11,969 nt of DNA from assembly GCA_016463365.1 (NCBI GenBank), contig JAEMRJ010000007.1:28423-40391 (forward strand). The letters run 5' to 3'. The stretch comes from Thermoleophilaceae bacterium (lineage in GTDB: Bacteria > Actinomycetota > Thermoleophilia > Solirubrobacterales > JACPNS01). The translations under genes were made by a program, and so were the position numbers. The notes under the pieces were generated by a model that was not told the DNA's origin, did not search any database, and saw nothing but the letters and a program-made list of their open reading frames with translations. Of the stretch, positions 1 through 6,996 are shown piece by piece (position 1 is the stretch's first letter; every line of letters starts with the position of its first letter).

Positions 1-45
1 GCGACCCGCGAAGGCATCGACCGCGGGCGTCACCAACTCAGTCAT
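1..45 (-). CDS. N-terminal start of an unidentified protein (partial)
   Basis: An ATG at 43-45 on the minus strand opens a frame reading MTELVTPAVDAFAGR that is still open at the window edge. The start lies inside the last codons of the methyltransferase gene 38-745, giving an 8-bp ATGACTGA overlap. A GAGGG motif sits five bases upstream of the ATG. Such overlap is typical of the next gene in an operon. Fifteen residues are too few to name a family, so the product is unknown; the neighbours suggest surface-polysaccharide synthesis. Confidence 0.5.
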   Translation of the reverse strand, partial: MTELVTPAVDAFAGR

Positions 46-745
46 CCGATCCCTCGCCGGTCAGGATGGCAAGCGCGTTGGCGTTGCCGTAAGGAGATCC
101 GAAATTCTTCGCAAGTGCCGTCGGCTTGTCGCACTCGCGCCATGAGCAATAACGCCCGGTGCGCTCGAGCCAGTCGATGCGATCTGCGGGAATCTTGTCA
201 TTCGCAAGCGCATCGTCGAGCCACGCGTTCCAATCCACCGGAACGCTGACGAGCAGCTTGCCCCCGGGAGCAAGCGCAGTGACCAAGCGCTCGTAGGCGG
301 CGAGCAGCTTCGCGGGCTCGCGCGGTGTCTCGTCCCAGCCGACGTGCTCAAGCGTGGAGATGCTGACAATCAGATCAAATTTTTCTTCGTCGCCGAGCTC
401 GAGGATGTCGATGTTGCGCACGCCGTCGGCCTGCTCGTACTTGTCCACGACCTCGTGCCCGGTGACTCCGTACCAGGAAAGCACGTTGCCGACCTCAAGC
501 ACACGCTTACCGGGGGCAGATTCGAGCGCGTCGTACGCGATCGCGAGTTCGACGCAACGTTCGTTGGCCCACGTGCGGTTGTACATCGAGAGCACGTAGC
601 GCAGGTCGCTGCCGCGGTAGCGGAACGTGGAACCTCGGCGGAACACGGCAAGAGCAAGTTGCTCGAACTTCATGACAGCCCAGTAGAGCGGCGTCAGGAC
701 GCCCTTGCTGTAGCCGATTCTCGTGTCATAGGTGATTTCAGTCAA
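38..745 (-). CDS. class I SAM-dependent methyltransferase, polysaccharide-locus type
   Basis: Predicted 235-residue cytoplasmic protein that would transfer a methyl group from S-adenosylmethionine; the acceptor is unknown and may be a sugar or lipid-linked intermediate given the locus. Visible parts are a Rossmann motif I of unusual form (VLEVGNVLSWYG, residues 82-93), the segment FDLIVSISTLEHVGWDE (123-139), and APGGKLLVSVPVDWN (159-173), which fits post-motif strand 5. This EVGNVLS form occurs in a family of methyltransferases often found in glycan loci. The start is set at TTG 743-745 because a strong GGAGGA lies eight bases upstream. The frame stays open to an ATG at 826, but that would overlap the divergent glycosyltransferase and add low-complexity, non-conserved residues. 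The next gene overlaps its stop by 8 bp. Confidence 0.85.
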   Translation of the reverse strand: MTEITYDTRIGYSKGVLTPLYWAVMKFEQLALAVFRRGSTFRYRGSDLRYVLSMYNRTWANERCVELAIAYDALESAPGKRVLEVGNVLSWYGVTGHEVVDKYEQADGVRNIDILELGDEEKFDLIVSISTLEHVGWDETPREPAKLLAAYERLVTALAPGGKLLVSVPVDWNAWLDDALANDKIPADRIDWLERTGRYCSWRECDKPTALAKNFGSPYGNANALAILTGEGSDD

Positions 746-753
746 CTGCTGAT

Positions 754-759
754 TCCTCC
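754..759 (-). promoter_or_regulatory. strong Shine-Dalgarno deciding a TTG start
   Basis: GGAGGA on the minus strand, eight bases before TTG at 745. This spacing and strength support the rare TTG start of the methyltransferase over longer ATG alternatives at 826 and 835. A TACGAT at 766-771 on the same strand could be the -10 element, but no convincing -35 lies at proper distance. Confidence 0.7.
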
Positions 760-811
760 GGGTGGATCGTATCTGCCGATCGGCGGGGTCATTCGCAACC
801 GGCTGCTGACC

Positions 812-817
812 TAGGAT
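812..817 (+). promoter_or_regulatory. candidate -10 element close to the GT2 start
   Basis: TAGGAT ends seven bases before ATG 825, a spacing that would give a leaderless or nearly leaderless mRNA. No clear -35 is visible. The same bases contain AGGA eight bases before the ATG, so a weak Shine-Dalgarno reading is equally possible here. Confidence 0.35.
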
Positions 818-824
818 TGGATTC

Positions 825-1574
825 ATGACGCGCAATCTTGCGATCGTTCCGGCCTACAACGAAGAGGCCACCGTGGAGGCGGTCGTGCGGCGCATCAACG
901 CCGAGGCTCCCGACTTCGACGTGCTGGTTGTCGACGACGGGTCGACCGACCACACCACCGCCCGCGCGCGTGCAGCTGGTGCCGCCGTCGCGCGACTTCC
1001 CTTCAATGTCGGGATCGGCGGCACGGTTCAGACCGGGTATCGCTATGCGCTTGCAGGCGGCTACGACTACGCGGTTCAGGTTGACGGCGACGGTCAGCAC
1101 GATCCGGCCGAGATCAAGAAGCTGGTCGCCCGGATAAGCGCCGAGCCCCGCGTCGAGATGGTCTACGGCACGCGGTTCGCTGAGTTCAGCGGCTACCAGT
1201 CAACCGCCGTGCGCCGCTTCGGAATCAAGCTGTTCGCGCTGACGCTTTCATTGGTCACAAAACAGCGGGTGACCGATCCGACCTCTGGGTTCCGGCTCTG
1301 CGACCGTCGCGCGATCGCCCTTTTCGCCGAGAACTATCCGATCGACTATCCCGAGGTCGAGGCGATCCTGCTGATGCACCGCAATCAGTTGCGATCGGCC
1401 GAGGTCCCGGTGACCATGAACGCTCGTGGCGGTGGCAGCTCGTCGATCACTCTGCTCAAGAGCGGTTATTACATGATCAAAGTGCTGCTCGCGGTGTTTG
1501 TCGGGTTGTTCCGCGCCCCGGTCAAATTCGAACCGGGCGAGGAAGCGCCGCTGAAGGCCCAGGCGGGTATCTGA
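825..1574 (+). CDS. family 2 glycosyltransferase, dolichyl-phosphate-mannose synthase-like
   Basis: A 249-residue GT-A fold glycosyltransferase predicted to move a sugar from a nucleotide sugar to a polyprenyl phosphate or other acceptor at the inner face of the membrane. The N-terminal IVPAYNEE (7-14), VVDDGST (35-41), the DGDGQHDP block with the metal-binding DxD at Asp87 and Asp89, and TDPTSGFR are typical of the DPM1/GtrB branch of GT2. A short hydrophobic stretch near residue 215-230 is the only possible membrane contact. The gene is the first of a plus-strand cluster and its stop overlaps the DUF2304 gene by one base, so the two are probably co-translated. Donor and acceptor cannot be read from the sequence. 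Confidence 0.9.
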   Translation: MTRNLAIVPAYNEEATVEAVVRRINAEAPDFDVLVVDDGSTDHTTARARAAGAAVARLPFNVGIGGTVQTGYRYALAGGYDYAVQVDGDGQHDPAEIKKLVARISAEPRVEMVYGTRFAEFSGYQSTAVRRFGIKLFALTLSLVTKQRVTDPTSGFRLCDRRAIALFAENYPIDYPEVEAILLMHRNQLRSAEVPVTMNARGGGSSSITLLKSGYYMIKVLLAVFVGLFRAPVKFEPGEEAPLKAQAGI

Positions 1575-2026
1575 TGAACGTGCTCCTGGCAGCCGAGGGC
1601 CTTTCCAACCGCCTGCAGCTCGTCGCGATCCTCGTGACGGCCGGGCTTGTCGTGCTCGTGTTCGAGCTGATCCGACGCCGCAGGCTGATGGAGCGCTACT
1701 CGTTGCTGTGGCTGTTCGCCGCAATCGTGCTCTTGATCCTCGCGATCTTCGACGGCCTGCTCGCGAGCTTCGCCAGCGGCGTCGGAATCGCCACGCCGTC
1801 GAACGCGCTGTTTGCTGCGGCGATCGGGTTTCTCGTTCTGCTGGTGCTGCACTTCTCAACTTCGATCTCGCGGCTGACCGACGAATCGAAGGTGCTTGCC
1901 CAGCGGGTCGCGCTGGCCGAGGAGCGGCTGCACCGCCTGGACGGCTCGCCCGATGAAGGCGAAATCGAGGCCGAACGCCGTGAGCTCGCCGCAGAACCGC
2001 CCGTCAGCGAACACTCGACCTCGTGA
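1574..2026 (+). CDS. DUF2304-family small membrane protein
   Basis: A 150-residue protein with three predicted membrane helices (about residues 15-33, 43-65 and 77-96) and a charged C-terminal tail. The tail (about 99-125) contains the heptad-like stretch SKVLAQRVALAEERLHRL, which suggests a coiled coil. Layout and the RRRRLMERYSLLWLF segment match DUF2304, a family commonly encoded directly beside DPM1-like GT2 enzymes. Its function is not established. A role as membrane anchor, partner or translocation helper for the GT2 product is inference from that pairing. Start ATG 1574 overlaps the previous stop by one base, and its own stop overlaps the next GTG by four bases (GTGA). Confidence 0.8.
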   Translation: MNVLLAAEGLSNRLQLVAILVTAGLVVLVFELIRRRRLMERYSLLWLFAAIVLLILAIFDGLLASFASGVGIATPSNALFAAAIGFLVLLVLHFSTSISRLTDESKVLAQRVALAEERLHRLDGSPDEGEIEAERRELAAEPPVSEHSTS

Positions 2027-2781
2027 ACCTGCCCGCCCGGCGCGTAATCGTCGGCACGAGTGTGTCGATCACCGACTACGCCGAGGTTCTGGGCGTGTTC
2101 GAGAGTGCCGTCGCAGAGGACCAACGAATCTATGTCTGCTGCGCCCCGGCGAGCACGTTGATGTTTGCGCGCGATGACGCCGCGCTGCAGGCAGCGCTCG
2201 CCGACGCCGCAGTCGTGACGCCCGATGGGATGGGCGTGGTCCACGCCGCGCGCATGCTCGGCGAGTCGATCGACGACCGTGTCTACGGGCCGGACCTGAT
2301 GCTCGCCCAGCTCGAGCGCGCGGCGGCTGCCGGCACACCGACCTATCTCTACGGCGGGTTCGATGACGCGGCACTCGCGGCGCTGACCGCCGAACTGACC
2401 AGCCGATTCCCGGGCCTGCAGATCGTCGGCGGCGAGTCGCCTCCGCACAGGCCGCCGACGGCCGAAGAGGCGGCCGCGACGGTCGCCGCGATCAACGAGT
2501 CCCGGGCGCAGATCGTCTGGGTCGGGCTCGGCTCGCCCAAGCAGGAACTCTGGATGCAGGCCAACCGCGCGCAGCTGGCGGCTCCGGTGCTCTGCGGAGT
2601 GGGCGCAGCCTTCGACTTCTTCATCGGCCGCGTCGATCAGGCGCCGCGGTGGATGCAGTCGCGCGGGCTCGAATGGCTCTACCGCCTCTTCAAGGAGCCG
2701 GTTCGACTCGGCAAGCGCTATCTGCTGACGCTGCCCGCCTTCGTGTTCGCCGTGGCAGCGCAGCGACGGCGCGAAAAGTAG
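2023..2781 (+). CDS. WecG/TagA/CpsF family (GT26) glycosyltransferase
   Basis: A 252-residue glycosyltransferase of the family that adds an N-acetylmannosamine-type or other hexose residue to a lipid-linked acceptor in teichoic acid, ECA or capsule synthesis. Diagnostic segments are VVTPDGMGVV (64-73; Asp68 corresponds to the catalytic aspartate of TagA), VYGPDLM, the nucleotide-binding VGLGSPKQE (167-175), CGVGAAFDF (191-199) and the C-terminal QAPRWMQSRGLEWLYRLF (206-223). In TagA the C-terminal appendage binds the membrane and completes the active site; it is intact here. Start is GTG 2023 within the GTGA overlap with the DUF2304 stop. Donor and acceptor are not predictable from sequence alone. 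Confidence 0.92.
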   Translation: MNLPARRVIVGTSVSITDYAEVLGVFESAVAEDQRIYVCCAPASTLMFARDDAALQAALADAAVVTPDGMGVVHAARMLGESIDDRVYGPDLMLAQLERAAAAGTPTYLYGGFDDAALAALTAELTSRFPGLQIVGGESPPHRPPTAEEAAATVAAINESRAQIVWVGLGSPKQELWMQANRAQLAAPVLCGVGAAFDFFIGRVDQAPRWMQSRGLEWLYRLFKEPVRLGKRYLLTLPAFVFAVAAQRRREK

Positions 2782-2788
2782 TTCTGAG

Positions 2789-2794
2789 TAGGCT
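2789..2794 (+). promoter_or_regulatory. candidate leaderless -10 element inside the cluster
   Basis: TAGGCT ends eight bases before the GTG start at 2803, and no Shine-Dalgarno sequence lies at useful distance. The layout matches other gene heads in this window and suggests an internal, leaderless transcription start. A -35 is not recognisable. Confidence 0.4.
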
Positions 2795-2802
2795 GACGCG
2801 CC

Positions 2803-3759
2803 GTGGAAGCCGCACCCAGTCCAGAAATCTTCGCCGACAGCTGCCCTGCCTGCGGCGCTGCCCTGCGCGAAGCGATCGACGTGACCGGTGTCGACCGTGC
2901 GCTCGGGGTCCCCGGTGAGTTCGAGGTTCGGATCTGCCCCGGCTGCGGCACCGGCAAGTCCTACCCCTACGTCGCCGAGGACGACCTCGCAGCGCTCTAC
3001 GAGGGCGACTACCCGCAGCACACCGAGTGGAAGCCCAACCTGATCTCACGCATGATCTTCAATCCCGCGCACGCGATCTACGTGAAACGCCTGATGAACC
3101 TGATGCCACTTGTCGGCACGAAGGGTCGAACCGGGCGCTTCCTCGATGTCGGCTGCGGCAACGGCTGGGTCAGCGAGCAGATGAACGCACGCGGCTGGAA
3201 GTCCGAGGGCATCGAGCCCACGACCGCCGGTTGCGCCCAGACCCGCGCCCGCGGCGTCGAGGTCCACCAGGGCACGATCAACACGCTTCCCGAACTACAG
3301 CCGAGCAGTTACGACGCGGTCCTCTTCTTCCACGCGCTCGAACATGTCGCCGACCCGCGTCAGGACCTCACACGCGCGATCGAACTGATGGCGCCGGGCG
3401 GTCAGCTGCTGATCGGCATTCCAAACTTCGGCTGCTGGCAGCGCAAGCACTTCGGTAGCGACTGGCTGATGCTGGAACTGCCACGCCACCGCACGCACTT
3501 CACAGAGAAAGGCCTGCGCGCCCTGGTCGAGAGCCTCGGCCTGACGGTCACCCGCACATCCAAAGGCACATCGATGAGCGCCCTGCCCAAAACACTGCAG
3601 ATCAAGTACAGCGGCAAGCTGCGCAGCAGCAGCGGTTTCGCTGAGAAGGCGCTGATCGGACTGGCGATGCCGTTCCAGCCGCTTACCGCGCTCTACAACC
3701 GCATGCGCGGGGGCGGAGAGATCCTCAACCTCGTCGCCGAGAAGCCCCTGCAGCAATAG
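2803..3759 (+). CDS. SAM-dependent methyltransferase with N-terminal zinc ribbon
   Basis: A 318-residue class I methyltransferase. An N-terminal zinc ribbon is formed by CPAC (Cys14, Cys17) and CPGC (Cys45, Cys48). The catalytic domain follows with motif I FLDVGCGNG (113-121), acidic residue 2 in GIEPTT, the FFHALEHVADP segment near 180, and GGQLLIGIPNFG after it. This fits the Methyltransf_23-type enzymes common in glycan and secondary-metabolite loci. The RHRTHFTEKGL segment, also common in such proteins, is present. Substrate is unknown; O-methylation of a sugar is a reasonable guess. Start GTG 2803 is chosen for its position after the candidate -10 and because it places the first cysteine pair just inside the protein. 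It lies 21 bp after the GT26 gene. Confidence 0.88.
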   Translation: MEAAPSPEIFADSCPACGAALREAIDVTGVDRALGVPGEFEVRICPGCGTGKSYPYVAEDDLAALYEGDYPQHTEWKPNLISRMIFNPAHAIYVKRLMNLMPLVGTKGRTGRFLDVGCGNGWVSEQMNARGWKSEGIEPTTAGCAQTRARGVEVHQGTINTLPELQPSSYDAVLFFHALEHVADPRQDLTRAIELMAPGGQLLIGIPNFGCWQRKHFGSDWLMLELPRHRTHFTEKGLRALVESLGLTVTRTSKGTSMSALPKTLQIKYSGKLRSSSGFAEKALIGLAMPFQPLTALYNRMRGGGEILNLVAEKPLQQ

Positions 3760-3767
3760 CCGTCAGG

Positions 3768-3773
3768 TACGCT
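3768..3773 (+). promoter_or_regulatory. candidate leaderless -10 element before rmlA
   Basis: TACGCT ends eight bases before ATG 3782 in a 22-bp gap that contains no Shine-Dalgarno sequence. The gap also follows the end of the methyltransferase gene, so rmlA-rmlD-rmlB may have their own transcript. No -35 is evident. Confidence 0.4.
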
Positions 3774-3781
3774 GCGCGGCA

Positions 3782-4858
3782 ATGTCTGACCAGCTGAAAG
3801 GCCTGATTCTCTCCGGCGGTAAAGGCACCCGCCTGCAGCCGATCACGCACACTTCGGCGAAGCAACTGGTGCCCGTGGCCAACAAGCCGGTGCTCTTCTA
3901 CGGCATCGAGGCGATGGTCGCGGCAGGCATAAAAGAGATCGGCATCATCATCGCCCCCGAGACCGGCGACGAGATCCGCGAGGTCACCGGCGACGGCTCC
4001 CAGTTCGGCGCCGAGATCACCTATCTGCCGCAGGCCGAGCCGCTTGGCCTTGCCCACGCAGTCCTCACCGCCGAGCCGTTCATCGGTGAATCGCCGTTCG
4101 TCATGTACCTCGGCGACAACCTGCTGCGCGACGGCATCGTCTCGCTCGCCGAGCAGTTCCAGACTTCAAATCCCGACGCGCTGATCCTGCTCACCAAGGT
4201 CCCCGACCCCGAGCACTTCGGCGTCGCCGAGTTGCACGAGGGCAGGGTCGTCGCGCTCGCCGAGAAGCCGCCCGAGCCGAAGACGGACCTCGCGCTGGTG
4301 GGCGTCTACATGTTCACCTCCACGATCTTCGATGCTGCGAAGGCGATCGAGCCCTCCGCGCGCGGCGAGCTCGAGATCACCGACGCGATCCAGTACCTCG
4401 TCGACCAGGGCAAGAACGTCGAGCCGCACCTTGTGGACGGCTGGTGGAAGGACACGGGCCGCCTCGAGGACATGCTCCAGGCCAACCGGCTCGTGCTCGA
4501 AGATCTGCCTTCGCGTCGCGACGGCGAGTTGATCGACACGCAGATCGAGGGTCGCGTCGTGATCGAAGCCGGCGCGCGCCTTGAGCGCTGCGTCGTCCGC
4601 GGACCTGCCGTGATCGCCGCAGGCGCGCGGCTGACCGATTCCTACATCGGGCCGTACACCTCGATCGACAAAGACGTGATCGTCGAGCGCTCAGAGATCG
4701 AGTACTCGATCGTGCTCGAGGGATCCCACATCGCAGACCTCGGCGCGCGCCTCGAAGCCAGCCTGATCGGCAAACACTCGAAGGTCGTTCGCACCGACGG
4801 CATGCCGCGCACCTATCGCCTGTTGGTCGGCGACAAGTGCGAAATTTCACTGGTATGA
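3782..4858 (+). CDS. rmlA: glucose-1-phosphate thymidylyltransferase, long form
   Basis: Cytoplasmic nucleotidyltransferase forming dTDP-glucose and pyrophosphate from dTTP and glucose-1-phosphate, the first step of dTDP-rhamnose synthesis. The signature GLILSGGKGTRLQPIT (7-22), the NKPVLFYGIE segment with Lys35, and YLGDN with the metal-binding Asp112 are present. At 358 residues it is longer than the roughly 290-residue enteric RmlA. The extra part (about 245-345) reads as repeated hexapeptides such as VIEAGARLERCVVRGPAVIA, a left-handed beta-helix. This is the RmlA-long/StrD type frequent in actinobacteria and archaea. Its stop overlaps the rmlD start by four bases (ATGA), so both are likely translated together. 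An alternative is a related dTDP- or UDP-sugar pyrophosphorylase, but context favours RmlA. Confidence 0.92.
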   Translation: MSDQLKGLILSGGKGTRLQPITHTSAKQLVPVANKPVLFYGIEAMVAAGIKEIGIIIAPETGDEIREVTGDGSQFGAEITYLPQAEPLGLAHAVLTAEPFIGESPFVMYLGDNLLRDGIVSLAEQFQTSNPDALILLTKVPDPEHFGVAELHEGRVVALAEKPPEPKTDLALVGVYMFTSTIFDAAKAIEPSARGELEITDAIQYLVDQGKNVEPHLVDGWWKDTGRLEDMLQANRLVLEDLPSRRDGELIDTQIEGRVVIEAGARLERCVVRGPAVIAAGARLTDSYIGPYTSIDKDVIVERSEIEYSIVLEGSHIADLGARLEASLIGKHSKVVRTDGMPRTYRLLVGDKCEISLV

Positions 4859-5742
4859 AGATCGCCATCACAGGCGCGGGCGGAATGCTCGGACAGGACA
4901 TGGTCGCCGCCGCCGACGCCGTGCACCACGAGGTCGCAGCCTTCACCCGCGCAGACCTGGACGTGACCGACGAGCGTGCAGTGCTGGCCGCCTTCGAGCG
5001 CGAGCTCCCCTCACTGGTGATCAACTGCGCCGCGTACACCGACGTCGACGGCGCCGAGACCGACGAAGTCAACGCCTTCATGATCAACGAGGACGGCGCG
5101 CGTAATGTCGCCGCCGCAGCTGCCGCGATCGGCGCGCGCGTGATCCAGATCAGCACCGACTACGTCTTCGACGGCACCAAGCGCGAGCCGTACGTCGAGT
5201 CCGACCCGACCGGTGCGATCGGCGTCTACGGCCGCAGCAAGCTCGCCGGCGAGAAGGCCGTGCGCGAAGCGAATCCGCGCCACCTGATCGTGCGCACGTC
5301 CTGGCTCTACGGCCTTGGCGGCAAGAATTTCGTCGAGACGATGCTCGGCCTGGCAGCAGAGCGCCGCGAGATCCTGGTCGTCACCGACCAGATCGGCTGC
5401 CCAACCTACACCCGCGAACTCGCCGACGCAGTCATCGAGCTTGCCGACTATGAGCGACTGGGCGTTATGCACATCTGCGGCGCAAGCCCGTGCTCGTGGT
5501 ACGACTTCGCGCGTGAGATCTTCCGCCAGAGCCAGGTCGAGGTGATGGTGCTCTCGGGCACCACCGAGATGCTCGCCCGCCCGGCTCCGCGCCCGGTCTA
5601 CTCGGCGATGATCAGCGAGCGCGACGAGACGCCGGCACTCTCGCGCTGGGATCACGGTCTGCACGCATATCTGGTCGCGCGTTCGGTGCTGCACACGCAG
5701 GAGAACGAAGCGCTCGACCCCAACATGGAGATCAACTCATGA
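4855..5742 (+). CDS. rmlD: dTDP-4-dehydrorhamnose reductase
   Basis: A 295-residue short-chain dehydrogenase/reductase that would reduce dTDP-4-dehydro-L-rhamnose to dTDP-L-rhamnose with NAD(P)H. Seen are the nucleotide-binding GAGGMLG (7-13), NCAAYTDVDGAE (57-68, a hallmark of RmlD), STDYVFDG (100-107), the catalytic YGRSK with Tyr125 and Lys129, TSWLYG, and a C-terminal RPVYSAM. ATG 4855 is chosen over an upstream GTG at 4837 because it gives the standard MKIAITG start and the ATGA overlap with rmlA. The end overlaps rmlB by four bases. Since rmlC is not nearby, a reductase acting on the non-epimerised 4-keto sugar is a less likely alternative. Confidence 0.92.
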   Translation: MKIAITGAGGMLGQDMVAAADAVHHEVAAFTRADLDVTDERAVLAAFERELPSLVINCAAYTDVDGAETDEVNAFMINEDGARNVAAAAAAIGARVIQISTDYVFDGTKREPYVESDPTGAIGVYGRSKLAGEKAVREANPRHLIVRTSWLYGLGGKNFVETMLGLAAERREILVVTDQIGCPTYTRELADAVIELADYERLGVMHICGASPCSWYDFAREIFRQSQVEVMVLSGTTEMLARPAPRPVYSAMISERDETPALSRWDHGLHAYLVARSVLHTQENEALDPNMEINS

Positions 5743-6743
5743 AGCTTCTGGTCACCGGCGGCGCCGGCTTCATCGGCAGCAACTTCGTGCGCCACGTGCT
5801 CACCAACCACCCGGACGATCAGATCGTGGTGCTCGACAAGCTCACATACGCCGGCCGAATGGAAAACCTGGCCGACCACGAGGGCAACTCCAACTTTCAG
5901 TTCATCCACGGCGCGATCGAGGACCGTGAGATCGTGGCGGTGGCCGTCGAGGGCGTCGACGCAATCATCAACTTCGCCGCCGAGAGCCACGTTGACCGCT
6001 CGATCGAAGAGCCGGACGCCTTCATCACGACCGACGTCTTCGGCACCCAGGTGTTGCTTGAGGCAGCGCGCGAGCAGAAGATCGGCCGCTACCTGCAGAT
6101 CTCGACCGACGAGGTCTACGGCTCGATCGACGAGGGCAGCTTCACCGAAGAGTCGCCGATTGACCCGTCATCGCCGTATTCCGCCAGCAAGGCCGGCGGC
6201 GACATGCTCGTTCAGGCCTACCACCGCACGTACGGCCTGCCGGCGCTGATCACCCGCGCCAGCAACAACTACGGCCCCTACCACTACCCCGAGAAGCTGA
6301 TCCCGCTGTGCGTGCTGAATGCTTTTGCGGGCATCAAGCTGCCGGTCTACGGCGACGGGATGCAGGTGCGCAACTGGCTCTACGTCGAGGATCACTGCAG
6401 CGGCATCTACGCGGCGCTGACCAAGGGCAAGGAGGGCGAGGTCTACAACATCGGCGGCCCGGACGAGTGCCCGAACATCGAGGTCGTGAAGCGCATCGTC
6501 GAGCTCACCGGCAACGATGAGTCGCTGATCGAATACGTCAAGGACCGCCCCGGCCACGACGTGCGCTACTCGCTCTCATCGGCCAAGATCCGCGAGCTCG
6601 GCTGGGAGCCGCAAACGCACTTCGCCGAAGGCCTCGAGCAGACAGTCCAGTGGTACCGCGACAACGAGTGGTGGTGGCAGCCCATCCGCTCCGGCGAATA
6701 CCTCGACTTCTACAAACGCCAATACGGAAAAGCCCTCACGTAG
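5739..6743 (+). CDS. rmlB: dTDP-glucose 4,6-dehydratase
   Basis: NAD-dependent extended SDR enzyme converting dTDP-glucose to dTDP-4-dehydro-6-deoxyglucose. The 334-residue length is normal for the family. Motifs are GGAGFIG (7-13), FAAESHVDRSI (79-89), STDEVYG (122-128, with the Thr-Asp-Glu catalytic set at 123-125), Tyr147-x3-Lys151 in YSASK, and SNNYGPYHYPEKLIP, which is diagnostic for RmlB. ATG 5739 overlaps the rmlD stop as ATGA. It is the last gene of the plus-strand cluster; the first hairpin of the palindrome cluster begins 17 bp after the stop. The gene order rmlA-rmlD-rmlB lacks rmlC. Confidence 0.95.
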   Translation: MKLLVTGGAGFIGSNFVRHVLTNHPDDQIVVLDKLTYAGRMENLADHEGNSNFQFIHGAIEDREIVAVAVEGVDAIINFAAESHVDRSIEEPDAFITTDVFGTQVLLEAAREQKIGRYLQISTDEVYGSIDEGSFTEESPIDPSSPYSASKAGGDMLVQAYHRTYGLPALITRASNNYGPYHYPEKLIPLCVLNAFAGIKLPVYGDGMQVRNWLYVEDHCSGIYAALTKGKEGEVYNIGGPDECPNIEVVKRIVELTGNDESLIEYVKDRPGHDVRYSLSSAKIRELGWEPQTHFAEGLEQTVQWYRDNEWWWQPIRSGEYLDFYKRQYGKALT

Positions 6744-6759
6744 CCCCACCCCACTTGCC

Positions 6760-6788
6760 GCTGCTGCGCACCTGTGGTGAGCAGCAGC
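6760..6788 (+). repeat. palindrome copy 1 (TGT-loop orientation)
   Basis: Left arm GCTGCTGCGCACC, loop TGT, right arm GGTGAGCAGCAGC; 12 of 13 positions pair. It begins 17 bp after the rmlB stop, so in RNA it could also act as a terminator or 3' stabilising hairpin, with GTTTT following. Confidence 0.85.
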
Positions 6789-6824
6789 GTTTTGGTAGCG
6801 AAGGATCCCTTGGTTGAGCGAAGT

Positions 6825-6853
6825 ACTGCTGCACACTTGTGGTGTGCAGCAGT
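6825..6853 (+). repeat. palindrome copy 2 (TGT-loop orientation)
   Basis: Left arm ACTGCTGCACACT, loop TGT, right arm GGTGTGCAGCAGT; 12 of 13 positions pair, with the odd one a possible G-U. Its centre is exactly 65 bp from that of copy 1, and the loop has the same orientation. Confidence 0.88.
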
Positions 6854-6896
6854 CCAGCGGCAGTCGCCGCCGTTCGTGCGCAACCACCTCGCGCCC

Positions 6897-6919
6897 GCTG
6901 CGCCCAGGGCCTGCGCAGC
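6897..6919. repeat. possible degenerate fifth palindrome
   Basis: Arms GCTGCGC and GCGCAGC flank nine bases. The element has the same 23-bp length as the core of the other copies and shares their GCTGC/GCAGC ends (14 of 23 positions identical to copy 3), but the centre differs. In GC-rich DNA this may be chance. Confidence 0.3.
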
Positions 6920-6931
6920 CACCCAGCACCC

Positions 6932-6954
6932 GCTGCACACCACAGGTGTGCAGC
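6932..6954 (-). repeat. palindrome copy 3 (ACA-loop, inverted)
   Basis: Perfect 10-base arms GCTGCACACC and GGTGTGCAGC around loop ACA. The loop is the complement of the TGT in copies 1 and 2, so this copy is in the opposite orientation. Confidence 0.9.
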
Positions 6955-6996
6955 ACGATTCCGCTAGCCCAAGCCATTTTTGCACCACGATTTCCC

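Noticed and set aside
1696..3021. Long open frame (441 codons) on the minus strand
   Set aside because: It runs antisense through the DUF2304, GT26 and methyltransferase genes, all of which have clear family motifs. Its composition (Arg, Gly, Asp, Ala rich) is typical of shadow frames in GC-rich DNA.
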